This document shows positions 22,990 to 30,957 of a stretch of 35,279 nt of DNA, piece after piece. Within the stretch, counting starts at the first letter, position 1. Every line of letters begins with the position of its first letter. The notes under the pieces were generated by a model. The model ran no database searches. It saw only the letters and a program-made list of their open reading frames with translations, and was not told the DNA's origin. Position numbers and translations under genes: made by a program. This stretch comes from JBDRNE01 sp043812935 (GTDB taxonomy: Bacteria > Omnitrophota > Gorgyraeia > Tantalellales > Tantalellaceae), in assembly GCA_043812935.1 (NCBI GenBank), contig JBDRLO010000047.1:1-35279 (forward strand), given 5' to 3'.

Positions 22990-24509
22990 TTTGCGTCCTC
23001 GTTAAAGTAAAATATTGATGACATCATCAGTAAATGATATAACGCCCAAAACCCGTTAATTATTATGGCCGGTTCCCTTTCATAGATAAACCGGTTAATT
23101 CCCCAAACAATTGATACATAGCTTAATATAATAATCATAACCTGCGGCCAAAACTTTATATAACCAATAGCTTTTTCTTTGGCTTTGCTGGTAATGCCGA
23201 AACTCGTTTTCACTCCGATTAAAGCTGAAAACATAGCACGCATATAAACTGAAAAAGTTATCACGCCTAACAACTGGCCAAGAAACAGGTCTTTAATCGT
23301 ATAGTTTCGCCGGCCAAGAACCATATAAAATACCAATAGCGACAGCGTAATGTATGGTAAAAAAGTCAAAAAATATATTTCCGGACGGGCAAAAAATGAA
23401 GGTACGTTAAAGAGCAGATATAAAATCGGAAATAACATTAACACAAAAAACGACACGCCAATCATATAATACGAACCGGACAGAAAATATTCCCACCATT
23501 GTTTTAACTTTAACGAAAACGGATGCCGGATAAACTGCCAAAGGATTTTTTTAAAAACCGATATTGTGCCATTTGCCCATCTATACTGCTGGCTAAAATA
23601 ACTTGTTAAATTTTCAGGGCCCATACCAAAAGCATACACATGGTTATAATACAAAGATTTCCAGCCGGAAGTATGCAATTTGACTGACGTGGCAAAGTCT
23701 TCAGTAACCGTGGATTCATCAAGCCCACCGATATCCGTAAGGGCTTCCCTCCTGAAAACTATATTTGTACCGCAGCAGAACATCGCATCCTGTGAATTTT
23801 TGCCTTCACAAATATATTCATAAAACACAGCCTGCTGAAAAGCCGCGCCTCTGGCAACACGGCTTTCTTCTATATTAGTATAAAACTGCGGCGTCTGGAC
23901 AAACGCCAGTTTTTCATCATCTTCAAGCCAAGGAATAAGTACATTTAAAAACTCGGGTAAAGGAGTCTGGTCAGCGTCAAACACAGCAATATATTTCTGC
24001 CTGAGCCCTTTAAGGCAATCGTTCACAATCCCGGCTTTCGCGCCATGTCTTTCTTTCCGCCTGAAAAGTTCGAGTTCAAATTCTTCGGCTATTTCCTCGG
24101 CTTCTTTCATATATTTTTCATCAGAGCTGTCATCAAGAAAATATATTTTTTTGTTTTTGTATTTCAGGTTGTATAAACTCGCGAAGGTTTCTTCAAGGAC
24201 TTCCCGCGGTTCATGCCTGGCAGCAACCAAAATCGCGACATCAGGCCCTTCATCAAGCACCTCTCCCCTTAATCGTTCTAATGTATGTTTTTTCTGAAAA
24301 CGATAAACTTTTAAAATGTTCAAAGCGTACCCGAACGAATGTACAAGAATAAAAAATTCTCCGATAATAAGGATTATTGAAAAAGTTTTTTCAAAAATAC
24401 TATAACCTGCATAAAGCACCAAAACCGTACGCATAACCATATAAGCGATGATAGCAATTAACGCGAAAATTACCAGCGCGCTTATTATGTCTTTTCGGGA
24501 TACTCTCAT
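22986..24509 (-). CDS. Processive glycosyltransferase family 2, cellulose-synthase-like
   Basis: 507 residues. Two N-terminal membrane helices (about 9-30 and 40-65), a cytosolic GT2 domain, then four or five helices (about 340-500). The full set of processive GT2 motifs is visible: FLDDSSDEK (first Asp), VFDADQTPLPEF (DxD), TEDFATSVKLHTSGW (catalytic-base TED) and QQYRWANGT (the QxxRW signature of cellulose, chitin and hyaluronan synthases). No PilZ domain is attached, unlike BcsA, so direct c-di-GMP control through this protein is not predicted. It should polymerise a nucleotide sugar and push the chain through the inner membrane. It is the core enzyme of the operon. Confidence 0.93.
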   Translation of the reverse strand: MRVSRKDIISALVIFALIAIIAYMVMRTVLVLYAGYSIFEKTFSIILIIGEFFILVHSFGYALNILKVYRFQKKHTLERLRGEVLDEGPDVAILVAARHEPREVLEETFASLYNLKYKNKKIYFLDDSSDEKYMKEAEEIAEEFELELFRRKERHGAKAGIVNDCLKGLRQKYIAVFDADQTPLPEFLNVLIPWLEDDEKLAFVQTPQFYTNIEESRVARGAAFQQAVFYEYICEGKNSQDAMFCCGTNIVFRREALTDIGGLDESTVTEDFATSVKLHTSGWKSLYYNHVYAFGMGPENLTSYFSQQYRWANGTISVFKKILWQFIRHPFSLKLKQWWEYFLSGSYYMIGVSFFVLMLFPILYLLFNVPSFFARPEIYFLTFLPYITLSLLVFYMVLGRRNYTIKDLFLGQLLGVITFSVYMRAMFSALIGVKTSFGITSKAKEKAIGYIKFWPQVMIIILSYVSIVWGINRFIYEREPAIIINGFWALYHLLMMSSIFYFNEDAK

Positions 24510-24561
24510 ATTTTGCTCTATCTATATATCAAGTTTATCTTTTTTACATACCGTACTGCGC

Positions 24562-26574
24562 CTAAAAATAATATTTAATGCTTGCTGTAACATTTTTCTC
24601 ATTATAAACATTAGCGCTTGAACCCATAACAAATCCCTGCACGTTAAAATTCAATCTTTTATTTAAATCCCAATTAAATCCCCAAGTAAACTTATGCCCT
24701 ACTACATAAGTGGAATCTATTGAAATATCGTATTTAAAGTCATAATATAAATCGTTCGCACCGTAAAAAATTTCATCTTTGTTAAGGTAATGCCGCCAGT
24801 TAAAACCAAAAGCGTGTGTCGAAAACCCTTTAGGCGAAAAATAATCCTTCACTTTTGTTTTAAACTGCCGGTAAAAATACCTGTATTTGGCGGTAAACCT
24901 TAAAGGATCCGGCGACAAATAACATAAAGCGTCAAAAGCGCCTTCATGTTTAAAATTATCATCAGAATAGTGCGAATAAAGATAATCCGCGCCGATTTTA
25001 CAATCCCTGTTAAGATTTATATCTACGCGCGGTTTAAAATTATTACGGTACTCATGTTTTCTTATAACGAGGCTCGTATTATCAAGTTCTTCACGGTCAA
25101 AAGAAAAATCAAAAGTACCGGCATCAAAAACCCGGGATGAAACGTTCCCGCCGAAAATGTGCGTATATTCCTCAACATCTTTATTATAATGAAGCAACCC
25201 GTAATAACCGCTCGCGCTGAAACCCGGCATATTTTTATAAACAATTTTAAACCTGCCCTTATTTTCCAAAAGATCATGAAAATCCCGGAACACTCTACCC
25301 GTTAAAAGATAATCAATATCAAGCTGGACATTATCCGCCATAGGAATAGTGATATTATTAAACAACTGGTTTTCTTTGATATCCATATCCCGCGAAGGAG
25401 AGTCTGCTTCAAAAAACTTATACCCCATTTTCCAGGACAGGTGTTTTGACATAAGTTCGGTTTTTTTCAAGCCTTCTGCCGCGCGAAAATGGCTGGGAGA
25501 CTCTTCCAGTATTTTTCTGTATTCTTTTCTCGCTTCCGGCCACATGGATTGGTATGAATATACCTGGCTTAAATCAAATGCAGCTTCCAAATTATCCGGC
25601 TCCATTTTTACAAGTTTTTTATAATCATTAATAGCTGTTTCTATCCGATGGCTCCAGATAGCCTTTTTTGCTTTCATTTCAAGTTCTACGGACTCATCGT
25701 CAGACCTTAAAACCGCGTTTTTATACTCTTTTAAAGATTTGCCGTATTGTTTGTCCCATCCAAGCACGCGCGCTTTTTGAACCTGTACTTTAATCTTATA
25801 TTTTTGCGCTAAAATTTCGTCATATAAAACAAATGCTTCGTTATACTGTTTATCCCAACTTAATACATCTGCCAGTTTTTCTTTTATTTCAGGATTATCA
25901 TTACCTGTCAGAATTTCTCTGTATAATATAATCGCTTTTTTAAATCTCTTGCTGTACGCGTACGTATCAGCTAAGAACATCTTAGCTTCGTTATTTTTCG
26001 GATACTCTCTAAGAATTTCATTAAAAACATCTTCCGCTGGAGCAAACTGCCCCGCGTATAGAAGCGTACGGCCGTAAAGAAGCTTGGCTTTTATGGGTTC
26101 TTTGCCTTTAAGCGCTTTCATAAAGTAGCCGTTTGCTTCTTCATACCTTTTCTGCCATACAAGTATTTCTCCAAGAGCAGTATATGTTTCCGTGTCATCA
26201 GGATTCTTTTCAATAATCTGTTTATATATTTTTTCAGCATTAAGGTAATCTTTTTTCCAGGAATAAACTTCAGCAAGTTTTTTTAGGGCAAAAAGATCTC
26301 CGGGGTCAGATTCAAGGACTTTTTTATATTCATCTATGGAGTTATCATATTCTTTGTTCCAGCTTAAAACATCCGCAAGGCTTGTTCTTGTTTTTATATC
26401 AGCGGGATTATCCTTCAAAATTTCACGATATAACTCTATGGCTTTTTCATAATCCCCGCCTGACATTTCCGTTTCAGCTAAAAGTTTCCGGAGTTCGTCT
26501 TTACGAGTGGTTTCCGCAGCACCCGCATACGCGGCAATCGTTATGATTATGATTAAAACTACCAGTTTTTTCAT
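24562..26574 (-). CDS. TPR-repeat protein fused to an outer-membrane beta-barrel (YaiO-like)
   Basis: 670 residues. Signal peptide at 1-20 (MKKLVVLIIIITIAAYAGAA). Residues about 25-370 are some nine to ten tandem TPR motifs (for example DYEKAIELYREILKDNPADIKTRTSLADVLSW, with many ending in xxSWxKxY). From about 380 the sequence switches to alternating amphipathic strands (SASGYYGLLHYN, KIGADYLYSHYSDDN, FTAKYRYFYRQF) and ends in IKYYF, the terminal aromatic of outer-membrane barrels. TPR-plus-barrel proteins (PgaA, BcsC, AlgK/AlgE, YaiO) carry polysaccharide across the periplasm and outer membrane. This is the predicted export channel for the GT2 product. ATGA overlap with the preceding TPR gene. 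Confidence 0.88.
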   Translation of the reverse strand: MKKLVVLIIIITIAAYAGAAETTRKDELRKLLAETEMSGGDYEKAIELYREILKDNPADIKTRTSLADVLSWNKEYDNSIDEYKKVLESDPGDLFALKKLAEVYSWKKDYLNAEKIYKQIIEKNPDDTETYTALGEILVWQKRYEEANGYFMKALKGKEPIKAKLLYGRTLLYAGQFAPAEDVFNEILREYPKNNEAKMFLADTYAYSKRFKKAIILYREILTGNDNPEIKEKLADVLSWDKQYNEAFVLYDEILAQKYKIKVQVQKARVLGWDKQYGKSLKEYKNAVLRSDDESVELEMKAKKAIWSHRIETAINDYKKLVKMEPDNLEAAFDLSQVYSYQSMWPEARKEYRKILEESPSHFRAAEGLKKTELMSKHLSWKMGYKFFEADSPSRDMDIKENQLFNNITIPMADNVQLDIDYLLTGRVFRDFHDLLENKGRFKIVYKNMPGFSASGYYGLLHYNKDVEEYTHIFGGNVSSRVFDAGTFDFSFDREELDNTSLVIRKHEYRNNFKPRVDINLNRDCKIGADYLYSHYSDDNFKHEGAFDALCYLSPDPLRFTAKYRYFYRQFKTKVKDYFSPKGFSTHAFGFNWRHYLNKDEIFYGANDLYYDFKYDISIDSTYVVGHKFTWGFNWDLNKRLNFNVQGFVMGSSANVYNEKNVTASIKYYF

Positions 26575-27188
26575 TCTGCCTCCGCGGCGGTTTCTTTTTT
26601 TAGCAGTTTCTCGAAAACTTTTGCCGCTTCTTTTTTATCACCCGTATAAAGAAGCGCTTTACCCCATAAAAGCTGAAGATCATAATCTTCGGGGTATTCT
26701 TTTATTAGTTTCTCCAATATAATTTTTGTGTTTTCAGGTTCTCCCCGCCATATATAAAGTTCCGCAAGTTTCTTTTTCGCGTCAAAATCACCCGTATCTG
26801 AAATTACTTCTTCATATAAGTCCAAGGCTCTGTCATACTTTTTTTGCCAGGAAAGGCTCTGCGCTAAAGATTTCTTGAGAATATGTTTATCCGGCTCTAA
26901 AACTAAAGCTTTATTAAAATATTCCGCGGCTTTTTCGGGCTGCTTTGTCCACAAATAAGCGTACGCAAGTTCTCTTAAAGCTTTAGTTTTATACGGATCA
27001 AATTTTAAGGCAGTTTCATAGAAAGGAACAGCTTTTGAATATTGGCCGTTTAAAAAAAACCTATGTCCCTGATAATAGTAAATAGCAGGCTTTTGTGTCC
27101 AATGATAGGCATAGCTAACAATTGCAGCGGTTAGAAACGCGCAGACCGCAATACCTTTTATCTTCCTGTTCATACGCAGGATTTTCAT
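26571..27188 (-). CDS. Membrane-anchored TPR protein
   Basis: 205 residues from the ATG at 27188, favoured by TAAGG just upstream; a TTG at 27209 is the longer alternative. A signal-anchor helix (GIAVCAFLTAAIVSYAY, about 10-27) precedes at least four TPR motifs (YYYQGHRFFLNGQYSKAVPFYETALKFDP, KALRELAYAYLWTKQPEKAAEYFNKAL, and so on), with the same xxSWQKKYD wording as in the next gene, so the two share ancestry. It probably forms a periplasmic scaffold linking synthase and barrel, as AlgK or the TPR part of BcsC does. Coupled to the downstream gene by a four-base overlap. Confidence 0.85.
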   Translation of the reverse strand: MKILRMNRKIKGIAVCAFLTAAIVSYAYHWTQKPAIYYYQGHRFFLNGQYSKAVPFYETALKFDPYKTKALRELAYAYLWTKQPEKAAEYFNKALVLEPDKHILKKSLAQSLSWQKKYDRALDLYEEVISDTGDFDAKKKLAELYIWRGEPENTKIILEKLIKEYPEDYDLQLLWGKALLYTGDKKEAAKVFEKLLKKETAAEAE

Positions 27189-27212
27189 AAAAAACCTTAA
27201 TTCCGGCAAACA

Positions 27213-28313
27213 TCACTGAAACGCTTCAGGAAAACACGCCGGCAATTCTTCAGCAAGGTATTCTCCTATCAACCGATGCCCTGCTTTGTAGGGATGCGTA
27301 TCATCATGATACCATTTTATATCCGGTTCTGAAAAATATTTTTCTTTCATTAAATCATAAAGATCTACATATTCTATATTGTTGCGTTCTAAAATCTCTA
27401 TAAGCGCGTCCTGAGCCCTTCGATTGTTATCATCATATTCTGCTGTCATTTGTTTTTCTCTCGGGAAAATAACAACTACAAATTCGGCACCAATATTTTC
27501 AGCAAAATTTTTAATCTTTTTTAAATAAAGTTCCGTATACACCTTGTTTTCCGAGCTGACTTCATCATATCGATCTGGAGGAAGTCCTTCATTTAAAGCT
27601 TTCTTTTGACAAAAAAGTGAATAAACGCGGTAGATAAAAGATATTGTTTTCGATTTCCTTAAAAACTGCTTAATAGTAGGCACACATATTAAGGAAGTTT
27701 CACATTCTTTATTATCAAGATATTTATATAGAGCCCAATTCGATTTCTCAGGATTAAACGCCCTTAAATATGTGTTCTGGAATAAATCATTTAAACAAAA
27801 CCCCAAAATTATCAGTTTCGTGTTGTATTCTTTTTTATATTTGTTTTTCAGCCAGTAGTATTCCTGCACTGTGTTGCTTGACCCGACTCCGAAATTTAAA
27901 GCTGTTATACCTGTTTCTGCCTCAAAAACTTCATCCATAGTTTCATCCGTTTCAACTGAAACACCTTCAACAATGGAATCACCTAAAAAAATCACGCTTT
28001 TATCCAAAACATCATAATTCTTTTTTTCGCGCAATCCCTCTGAATTAGTTATAAACATATACTTATTGTCCCCGTTAACCAAAAGGATTTCAACATTCGG
28101 ATTATGCCCAAAAATATATTCTTTATCCCTTTCATCACTGTATATTTCCCGGTATCTTTCGAATAAAATACGATTAGCGGGTTTAATATATTGGCAATAT
28201 TCTGCCGCACTTAAAAGAAGTTCCATAAAAACAAATGAAACAACACAAACGAAACCTGCCAGTACAAATTTGCTTAAAAGAGAATGTTTTTCAAACCAAT
28301 TTACTTTGTTCAT
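27213..28313 (-). CDS. Membrane-anchored SGNH hydrolase (possible polysaccharide O-acetyltransferase/esterase)
   Basis: 366 residues. One transmembrane helix at about 16-38 then a periplasmic SGNH domain. All four blocks are seen: GDS at 111-113 (nucleophile Ser113), Gly144 in FGVGSSNTVQ, Asn175 in GFCLNDL and DxxH at 337-340 (Asp337, His340 in YHDDTHPYKAGH). SGNH proteins of exopolysaccharide loci either remove or transfer O-acetyl groups (compare AlgX/AlgJ, PatB-like proteins); no MBOAT acyl donor protein is in the window, so an esterase is equally possible. AAAAGG precedes the ATG. First gene of the operon that continues to 21599, with gaps or overlaps of a few bases except one of 52. Confidence 0.87.
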   Translation of the reverse strand: MNKVNWFEKHSLLSKFVLAGFVCVVSFVFMELLLSAAEYCQYIKPANRILFERYREIYSDERDKEYIFGHNPNVEILLVNGDNKYMFITNSEGLREKKNYDVLDKSVIFLGDSIVEGVSVETDETMDEVFEAETGITALNFGVGSSNTVQEYYWLKNKYKKEYNTKLIILGFCLNDLFQNTYLRAFNPEKSNWALYKYLDNKECETSLICVPTIKQFLRKSKTISFIYRVYSLFCQKKALNEGLPPDRYDEVSSENKVYTELYLKKIKNFAENIGAEFVVVIFPREKQMTAEYDDNNRRAQDALIEILERNNIEYVDLYDLMKEKYFSEPDIKWYHDDTHPYKAGHRLIGEYLAEELPACFPEAFQ

Positions 28314-28403
28314 ATTTGGCCTTTTCGGTACTTTCGTGTTGATTTGGTACGTCTTTCCATTGGTTGTCTACAATTTGTCCGATTACCGATAATTGTATAT
28401 CAT

Positions 28404-28457
28404 TACGGAAGGACGCCCCTCGTATATACTCGGGATTTCCTTCGGGCACAAGGCCCT
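28404..28457 (-). repeat. Degenerate REP-like sequence upstream of the SGNH gene
   Basis: On the minus strand ATAGGGGAGGGCCTTGTGCCC resembles a REP with a mutated GTAG head and a partial GGGC/GCCC stem, followed by a second GC-rich block (GAGGGGCGTCC). Weak; listed because the window has four clear relatives. No convincing promoter was found in the 147-base gap. Confidence 0.3.
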
Positions 28458-28460
28458 CCC

Positions 28461-29240
28461 CTATGTATTTTTTAATAACTCTTCCGTGCTTACGGCGCGA
28501 TATAGCGCGTAGTTGCCTTTTCCTTTAGAAATAGCACGTTCCGGGCAAAAAGATATACATCTCATACAAACAACGCATTTATTCTTAAACCTCGGATAAT
28601 CTTTCATTTCAATATTTTGTATCGGGCATAATTTTTCACATAATCCGCATTTGATGCATTTCGCGGTATCAACTTTTAATTTGAACAATTTACGAAGAAT
28701 TTTCCAGGTTATTTCAGTTAACGAAATACGGCTAAACAACTTTGCTTTAAGTGACATCCTCTCCCAGGAACTTTTTCCGGCCAAAACATCCTGAGCAAAT
28801 TCTTCTGACTGTTTTAATCCTGCTGTTATTTTAATTTCATTTTCCCGAGAATAATTTTTAAAAGGGAACAAATTATTCGGCATAATTATCTCACACGCGC
28901 CAAGCGGGTTATAGCCTTTATCTTGAACAATTTCCAAAACTGGCCCAAGTAAACCTCCGGAAAAAGCGCCAAGAGTATCAACTAAAAATATTGGAGTACC
29001 GGACGTTTTCGGAAGCGCTTTAATAAAATCCCATATAAAAGGATACGTACCCTGGCCGGCGACAGGAATCCCCAGCCCGATTGCACAATTTGGTTCTATA
29101 CCCACACTTGGAGCGCTTTCAATGCGAAAAAGTTTAACTGCAGTGCCGTTGGTTTCAAAAACTTGTTTCATCTTGTTTACAATAAGCAACGTATTACCTG
29201 TGCCGGAAAAATAATAAAACTTTATTTTATCAAAATTCAC
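28461..29240 (-). CDS. EFR1-type ferredoxin (flavodoxin-like plus two 4Fe-4S clusters)
   Basis: 259 residues. The N-terminal FYYFSGTGNTLLIVNKM is a flavodoxin FMN phosphate loop; GIGIPVAGQGTYPFIWDF and LVDTLGAFSGG complete that domain (about 1-160). Near the C-terminus lie two bacterial ferredoxin motifs, CIKCGLCEKLCP and CVVCMRCISFCP (about 194-235). EFR1-family proteins are proposed electron carriers in anaerobes; partners are unknown. PFOR at 5440 would be a plausible electron source. Start is a GTG at 29240 with AAAGG upstream. A perfect LacI-type palindrome lies right after the promoter, implying repression by a regulator encoded elsewhere. Confidence 0.9.
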   Translation of the reverse strand: MNFDKIKFYYFSGTGNTLLIVNKMKQVFETNGTAVKLFRIESAPSVGIEPNCAIGLGIPVAGQGTYPFIWDFIKALPKTSGTPIFLVDTLGAFSGGLLGPVLEIVQDKGYNPLGACEIIMPNNLFPFKNYSRENEIKITAGLKQSEEFAQDVLAGKSSWERMSLKAKLFSRISLTEITWKILRKLFKLKVDTAKCIKCGLCEKLCPIQNIEMKDYPRFKNKCVVCMRCISFCPERAISKGKGNYALYRAVSTEELLKNT

Positions 29241-29261
29241 AAGGATATCGCCTTTCTTTTT

Positions 29262-29277
29262 TTGTAAACGTTTACAA
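29262..29277. promoter_or_regulatory. 16-base palindromic operator (LacI/CcpA-type) at the EFR1 start site
   Basis: TTGTAAACGTTTACAA is a perfect palindrome with the central CG typical of LacI-family operators. It begins one base downstream of the -10 box, covering the predicted transcription start. No LacI-family gene is in the window. A second small palindrome TTGTTAACAA lies in the promoter spacer (29289-29298). Confidence 0.6.
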
Positions 29278-29278
29278 T

Positions 29279-29307
29279 ATTGTATTGTTTGTTAACAATT
29301 AAAGCAA
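29279..29307 (-). promoter_or_regulatory. Promoter of the EFR1-type ferredoxin gene
   Basis: Minus-strand TTGCTT (29302-29307), a 17-base spacer and TACAAT (29279-29284), followed at once by the palindromic operator. Confidence 0.55.
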
Positions 29308-29346
29308 CCCAAGATTGTATAAACAAGCAGCATGGTTTATTTTCTA

Positions 29347-29901
29347 TTACACTTGACCTGTAGGGACAAGGCATGCCTTGTCCTTTATAGAACAATTGGC
29401 AATATTATATTCATCCGTATCCCAGTTTTTGGAATTGTTTATTATGTATTCCTGAATATTTTTCAATGAATGGGTTGTTCGGATAATGTGGTCGTAAAAT
29501 GATCTTTGCCACTTGAAGGACATATTATTTAATTGATTAATTTGTTTCGATGCGGCAGATTTAAATGAACCAATAATAACCGATAAATTATTATTCTTGG
29601 TGTTTTTATTAGAGGACAGGGCATGCCCTGTCCCTACAGGATTGTTGATAATCATTATTCCATGAATATGATTCGGCATAACTATAAATTCGCCTAATTC
29701 GACATTACTGCAATGTTCGGGGATTTGTAACCAGACACGTTCAACAATCTTACCATATTGATTTATTTTCATCTCATAATTTTCTATACCACCGAATATT
29801 TCACGGCGGCCATGCGTACATAATGTGACGTAATAATATCCTGCCAGCGAATAATCATATTTTTTTAATCGGTTTAATTTTCTGGTTTTATATTCTTTCA
29901 T
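29347..29901 (-). CDS. REP-associated tyrosine transposase (RAYT, Y1/HUH family)
   Basis: 184 residues, close to the normal size. The HUH motif is in EFIVMPNHIHGIMII (His78, His80) and the catalytic tyrosine is Tyr136 in WQRSFYDHIIR. The N-terminal DYSLAGYYYVTLCTHGRREIFG is typical of TnpA-REP proteins (COG1943). These enzymes nick single-stranded REP DNA at the GTAG head and are linked to spread of REP palindromes. Two REPs lie inside the frame: one encodes residues 89-96 (VGTGHALS), between the HUH motif and the next helix, the other residues 173-180 and the C-terminal tail. The gene is a single chromosomal copy without transposon ends. No ribosome site is visible before the ATG. Neighbouring genes are unrelated. 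Confidence 0.93.
   Translation of the reverse strand: MKEYKTRKLNRLKKYDYSLAGYYYVTLCTHGRREIFGGIENYEMKINQYGKIVERVWLQIPEHCSNVELGEFIVMPNHIHGIMIINNPVGTGHALSSNKNTKNNNLSVIIGSFKSAASKQINQLNNMSFKWQRSFYDHIIRTTHSLKNIQEYIINNSKNWDTDEYNIANCSIKDKACLVPTGQV
29360..29383 (+). repeat. REP element inside the 3' end of the RAYT gene
   Basis: GTAG (29360-29363) followed by the perfect 20-base palindrome GGACAAGGCATGCCTTGTCC (29364-29383), on the plus strand. Opposite in orientation to the REP at 29614-29637. Confidence 0.85.
29614..29637 (-). repeat. REP element inside the RAYT coding sequence
   Basis: On the minus strand GTAG (29634-29637) followed by the perfect palindrome GGACAGGGCATGCCCTGTCC (29614-29633). It is translated in frame as part of the protein. 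Confidence 0.85.
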
Positions 29902-29960
29902 TTTTTAATTATAATATTTATTTTGCGACGTTCGTAATTCCTTATTCATTTCAAATAATT

Positions 29961-30293
29961 TCAATCCGTACGATACATAATAACTTTCGCTTTTTCAATA
30001 GTAATCAACCCTTCCTTTACTATTTCCTTAAGATGCGGCAGAAAACCATTAATTTTCTTTTCCGTATCAACAATTTCAACTATTATCGGGAGGTTTTCCG
30101 ACAGCCTTAAAAGTTTGGCGGTATGCATATGGCTTTTATACCCAAACCCCATAATTCCTTTTAAAGCGGTCGCGCCGGCCATTTTTTTATCTTTTGCCAG
30201 AGAAATAATTTTTTCGTATAAAGGCCTTTTTTGACATTTGTCTGCTTCATCTACAAAAATTCTTAGAAGTTTACCTTCCAAGGCTGTATCCAT
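29961..30293 (-). CDS. DUF190 family PII-like protein
   Basis: 110 residues, full length. The family pattern is complete: GKLLRIFVDEADKCQKRPLYEKIISLAKDKKMAGATALKGIMGFG, HTAKLLRLSENLPIIVEIVD and FLPHLKEIVKEGLITIEKAKVI. DUF190 proteins fold like the nitrogen regulator PII and are very often encoded next to FluC (CrcB), as here, 17 bases downstream; they are presumed to modulate the channel or respond to fluoride stress. AAGGGG precedes the ATG at 30293. Confidence 0.93.
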   Translation of the reverse strand: MDTALEGKLLRIFVDEADKCQKRPLYEKIISLAKDKKMAGATALKGIMGFGYKSHMHTAKLLRLSENLPIIVEIVDTEKKINGFLPHLKEIVKEGLITIEKAKVIMYRTD

Positions 30294-30310
30294 ATATATC
30301 CCCTTTTTAG

Positions 30311-30682
30311 TTATAAAAATTTACCGGCAAATACACCTAGCCGCAGCATTAAAAACCCGCAAAATATGCTTAAACCCACATTAATAAATGCTTTCATCAT
30401 TTCACTATCTCTCATAAGATTATCAGTTTCAAACATAAATGTTGAAAAAGTGCTGAACGCGCCTAAAAAACCTATCATCAAAAATACCCGGATATTGGGA
30501 CTTAATACGAGTTTTGTTTCAGCAAGCGACATTAAAAAACCCATTACAAAACATGCCGCCATATTTACCGTTAGTGTGCCGTACGGAAAAGCTGTACCAA
30601 TAAATTTATATACAACTCCCGACAAAAAATACCTTAATAACGCGCCTAACGCGCCGCCTGTCGCTAAATAGAATAATTTCAT
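30311..30682 (-). CDS. crcB: Fluoride ion channel FluC/CrcB
   Basis: 123 residues with four membrane helices, full length for a Fluc subunit that works as an antiparallel dimer and exports fluoride. Family marks are ATGGALGALLRYFLSG at the start, FPYGTLTVNMAACFVMGFL (the conserved Asn40 that lines the pore) and GFLGAFSTFSTFMFET (residues 71-86), which holds the phenylalanine box and the central sodium-site TFST. AGAGG lies ahead of the ATG. No crcB-motif (fluoride) riboswitch is recognisable in the short gap upstream; the gene instead follows a small lipoprotein-like gene and the histidine kinase. Confidence 0.95.
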   Translation of the reverse strand: MKLFYLATGGALGALLRYFLSGVVYKFIGTAFPYGTLTVNMAACFVMGFLMSLAETKLVLSPNIRVFLMIGFLGAFSTFSTFMFETDNLMRDSEMMKAFINVGLSIFCGFLMLRLGVFAGKFL

Positions 30683-30727
30683 ATTAACACAATACCTCTA
30701 CCTATAAAAAAGTCAAAATATCCGCTT

Positions 30728-30907
30728 TTATTTTTCAGAAGGTGTTTGCGTATCCGCTGTTCCTGAAGTTTTGCAACCGCAACAACTGATTTTACTACAC
30801 ATATCCTGCCAGCATTTTTTGCAGCCTGATGTCATTAGCCCGGCAATTACAACAAATCCCAAAATTGCAATGTTGATTATTATTTTTTTAGTTTTTACCT
30901 TATGCAT
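30728..30907 (-). CDS. Small Cys-rich lipoprotein-like protein (59 residues)
   Basis: A short frame opening at an ATG with an excellent AAGGAG six bases upstream. It starts with a basic MHKVKTKKI segment, a hydrophobic helix (IINIAILGFVVIAGLM, about 9-25) and TSGC, a borderline lipobox with Cys29. The remaining 30 residues hold five more cysteines in CKKCWQDMC and SCCGC arrangements, which suggests metal or cluster binding or disulfides, and end in a Thr/Ser-rich tail. No family was recognised. It lies 50 bases after the histidine kinase and 45 before fluC, so it may be co-transcribed with both. Confidence 0.65.
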   Translation of the reverse strand: MHKVKTKKIIINIAILGFVVIAGLMTSGCKKCWQDMCSKISCCGCKTSGTADTQTPSEK

Positions 30908-30957
30908 TTTTCTCCTTCATTAATTTTTAAAAGCGCTGAACCTCAATTATCCTGAGT

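Noticed and set aside
30683..30957. Fluoride (crcB-motif) riboswitch upstream of fluC
   Set aside because: The sequence upstream is mostly taken by the 59-residue gene, and I could not find the GGNGAUGG/UUCGCC core or pseudoknot partner on the minus strand.
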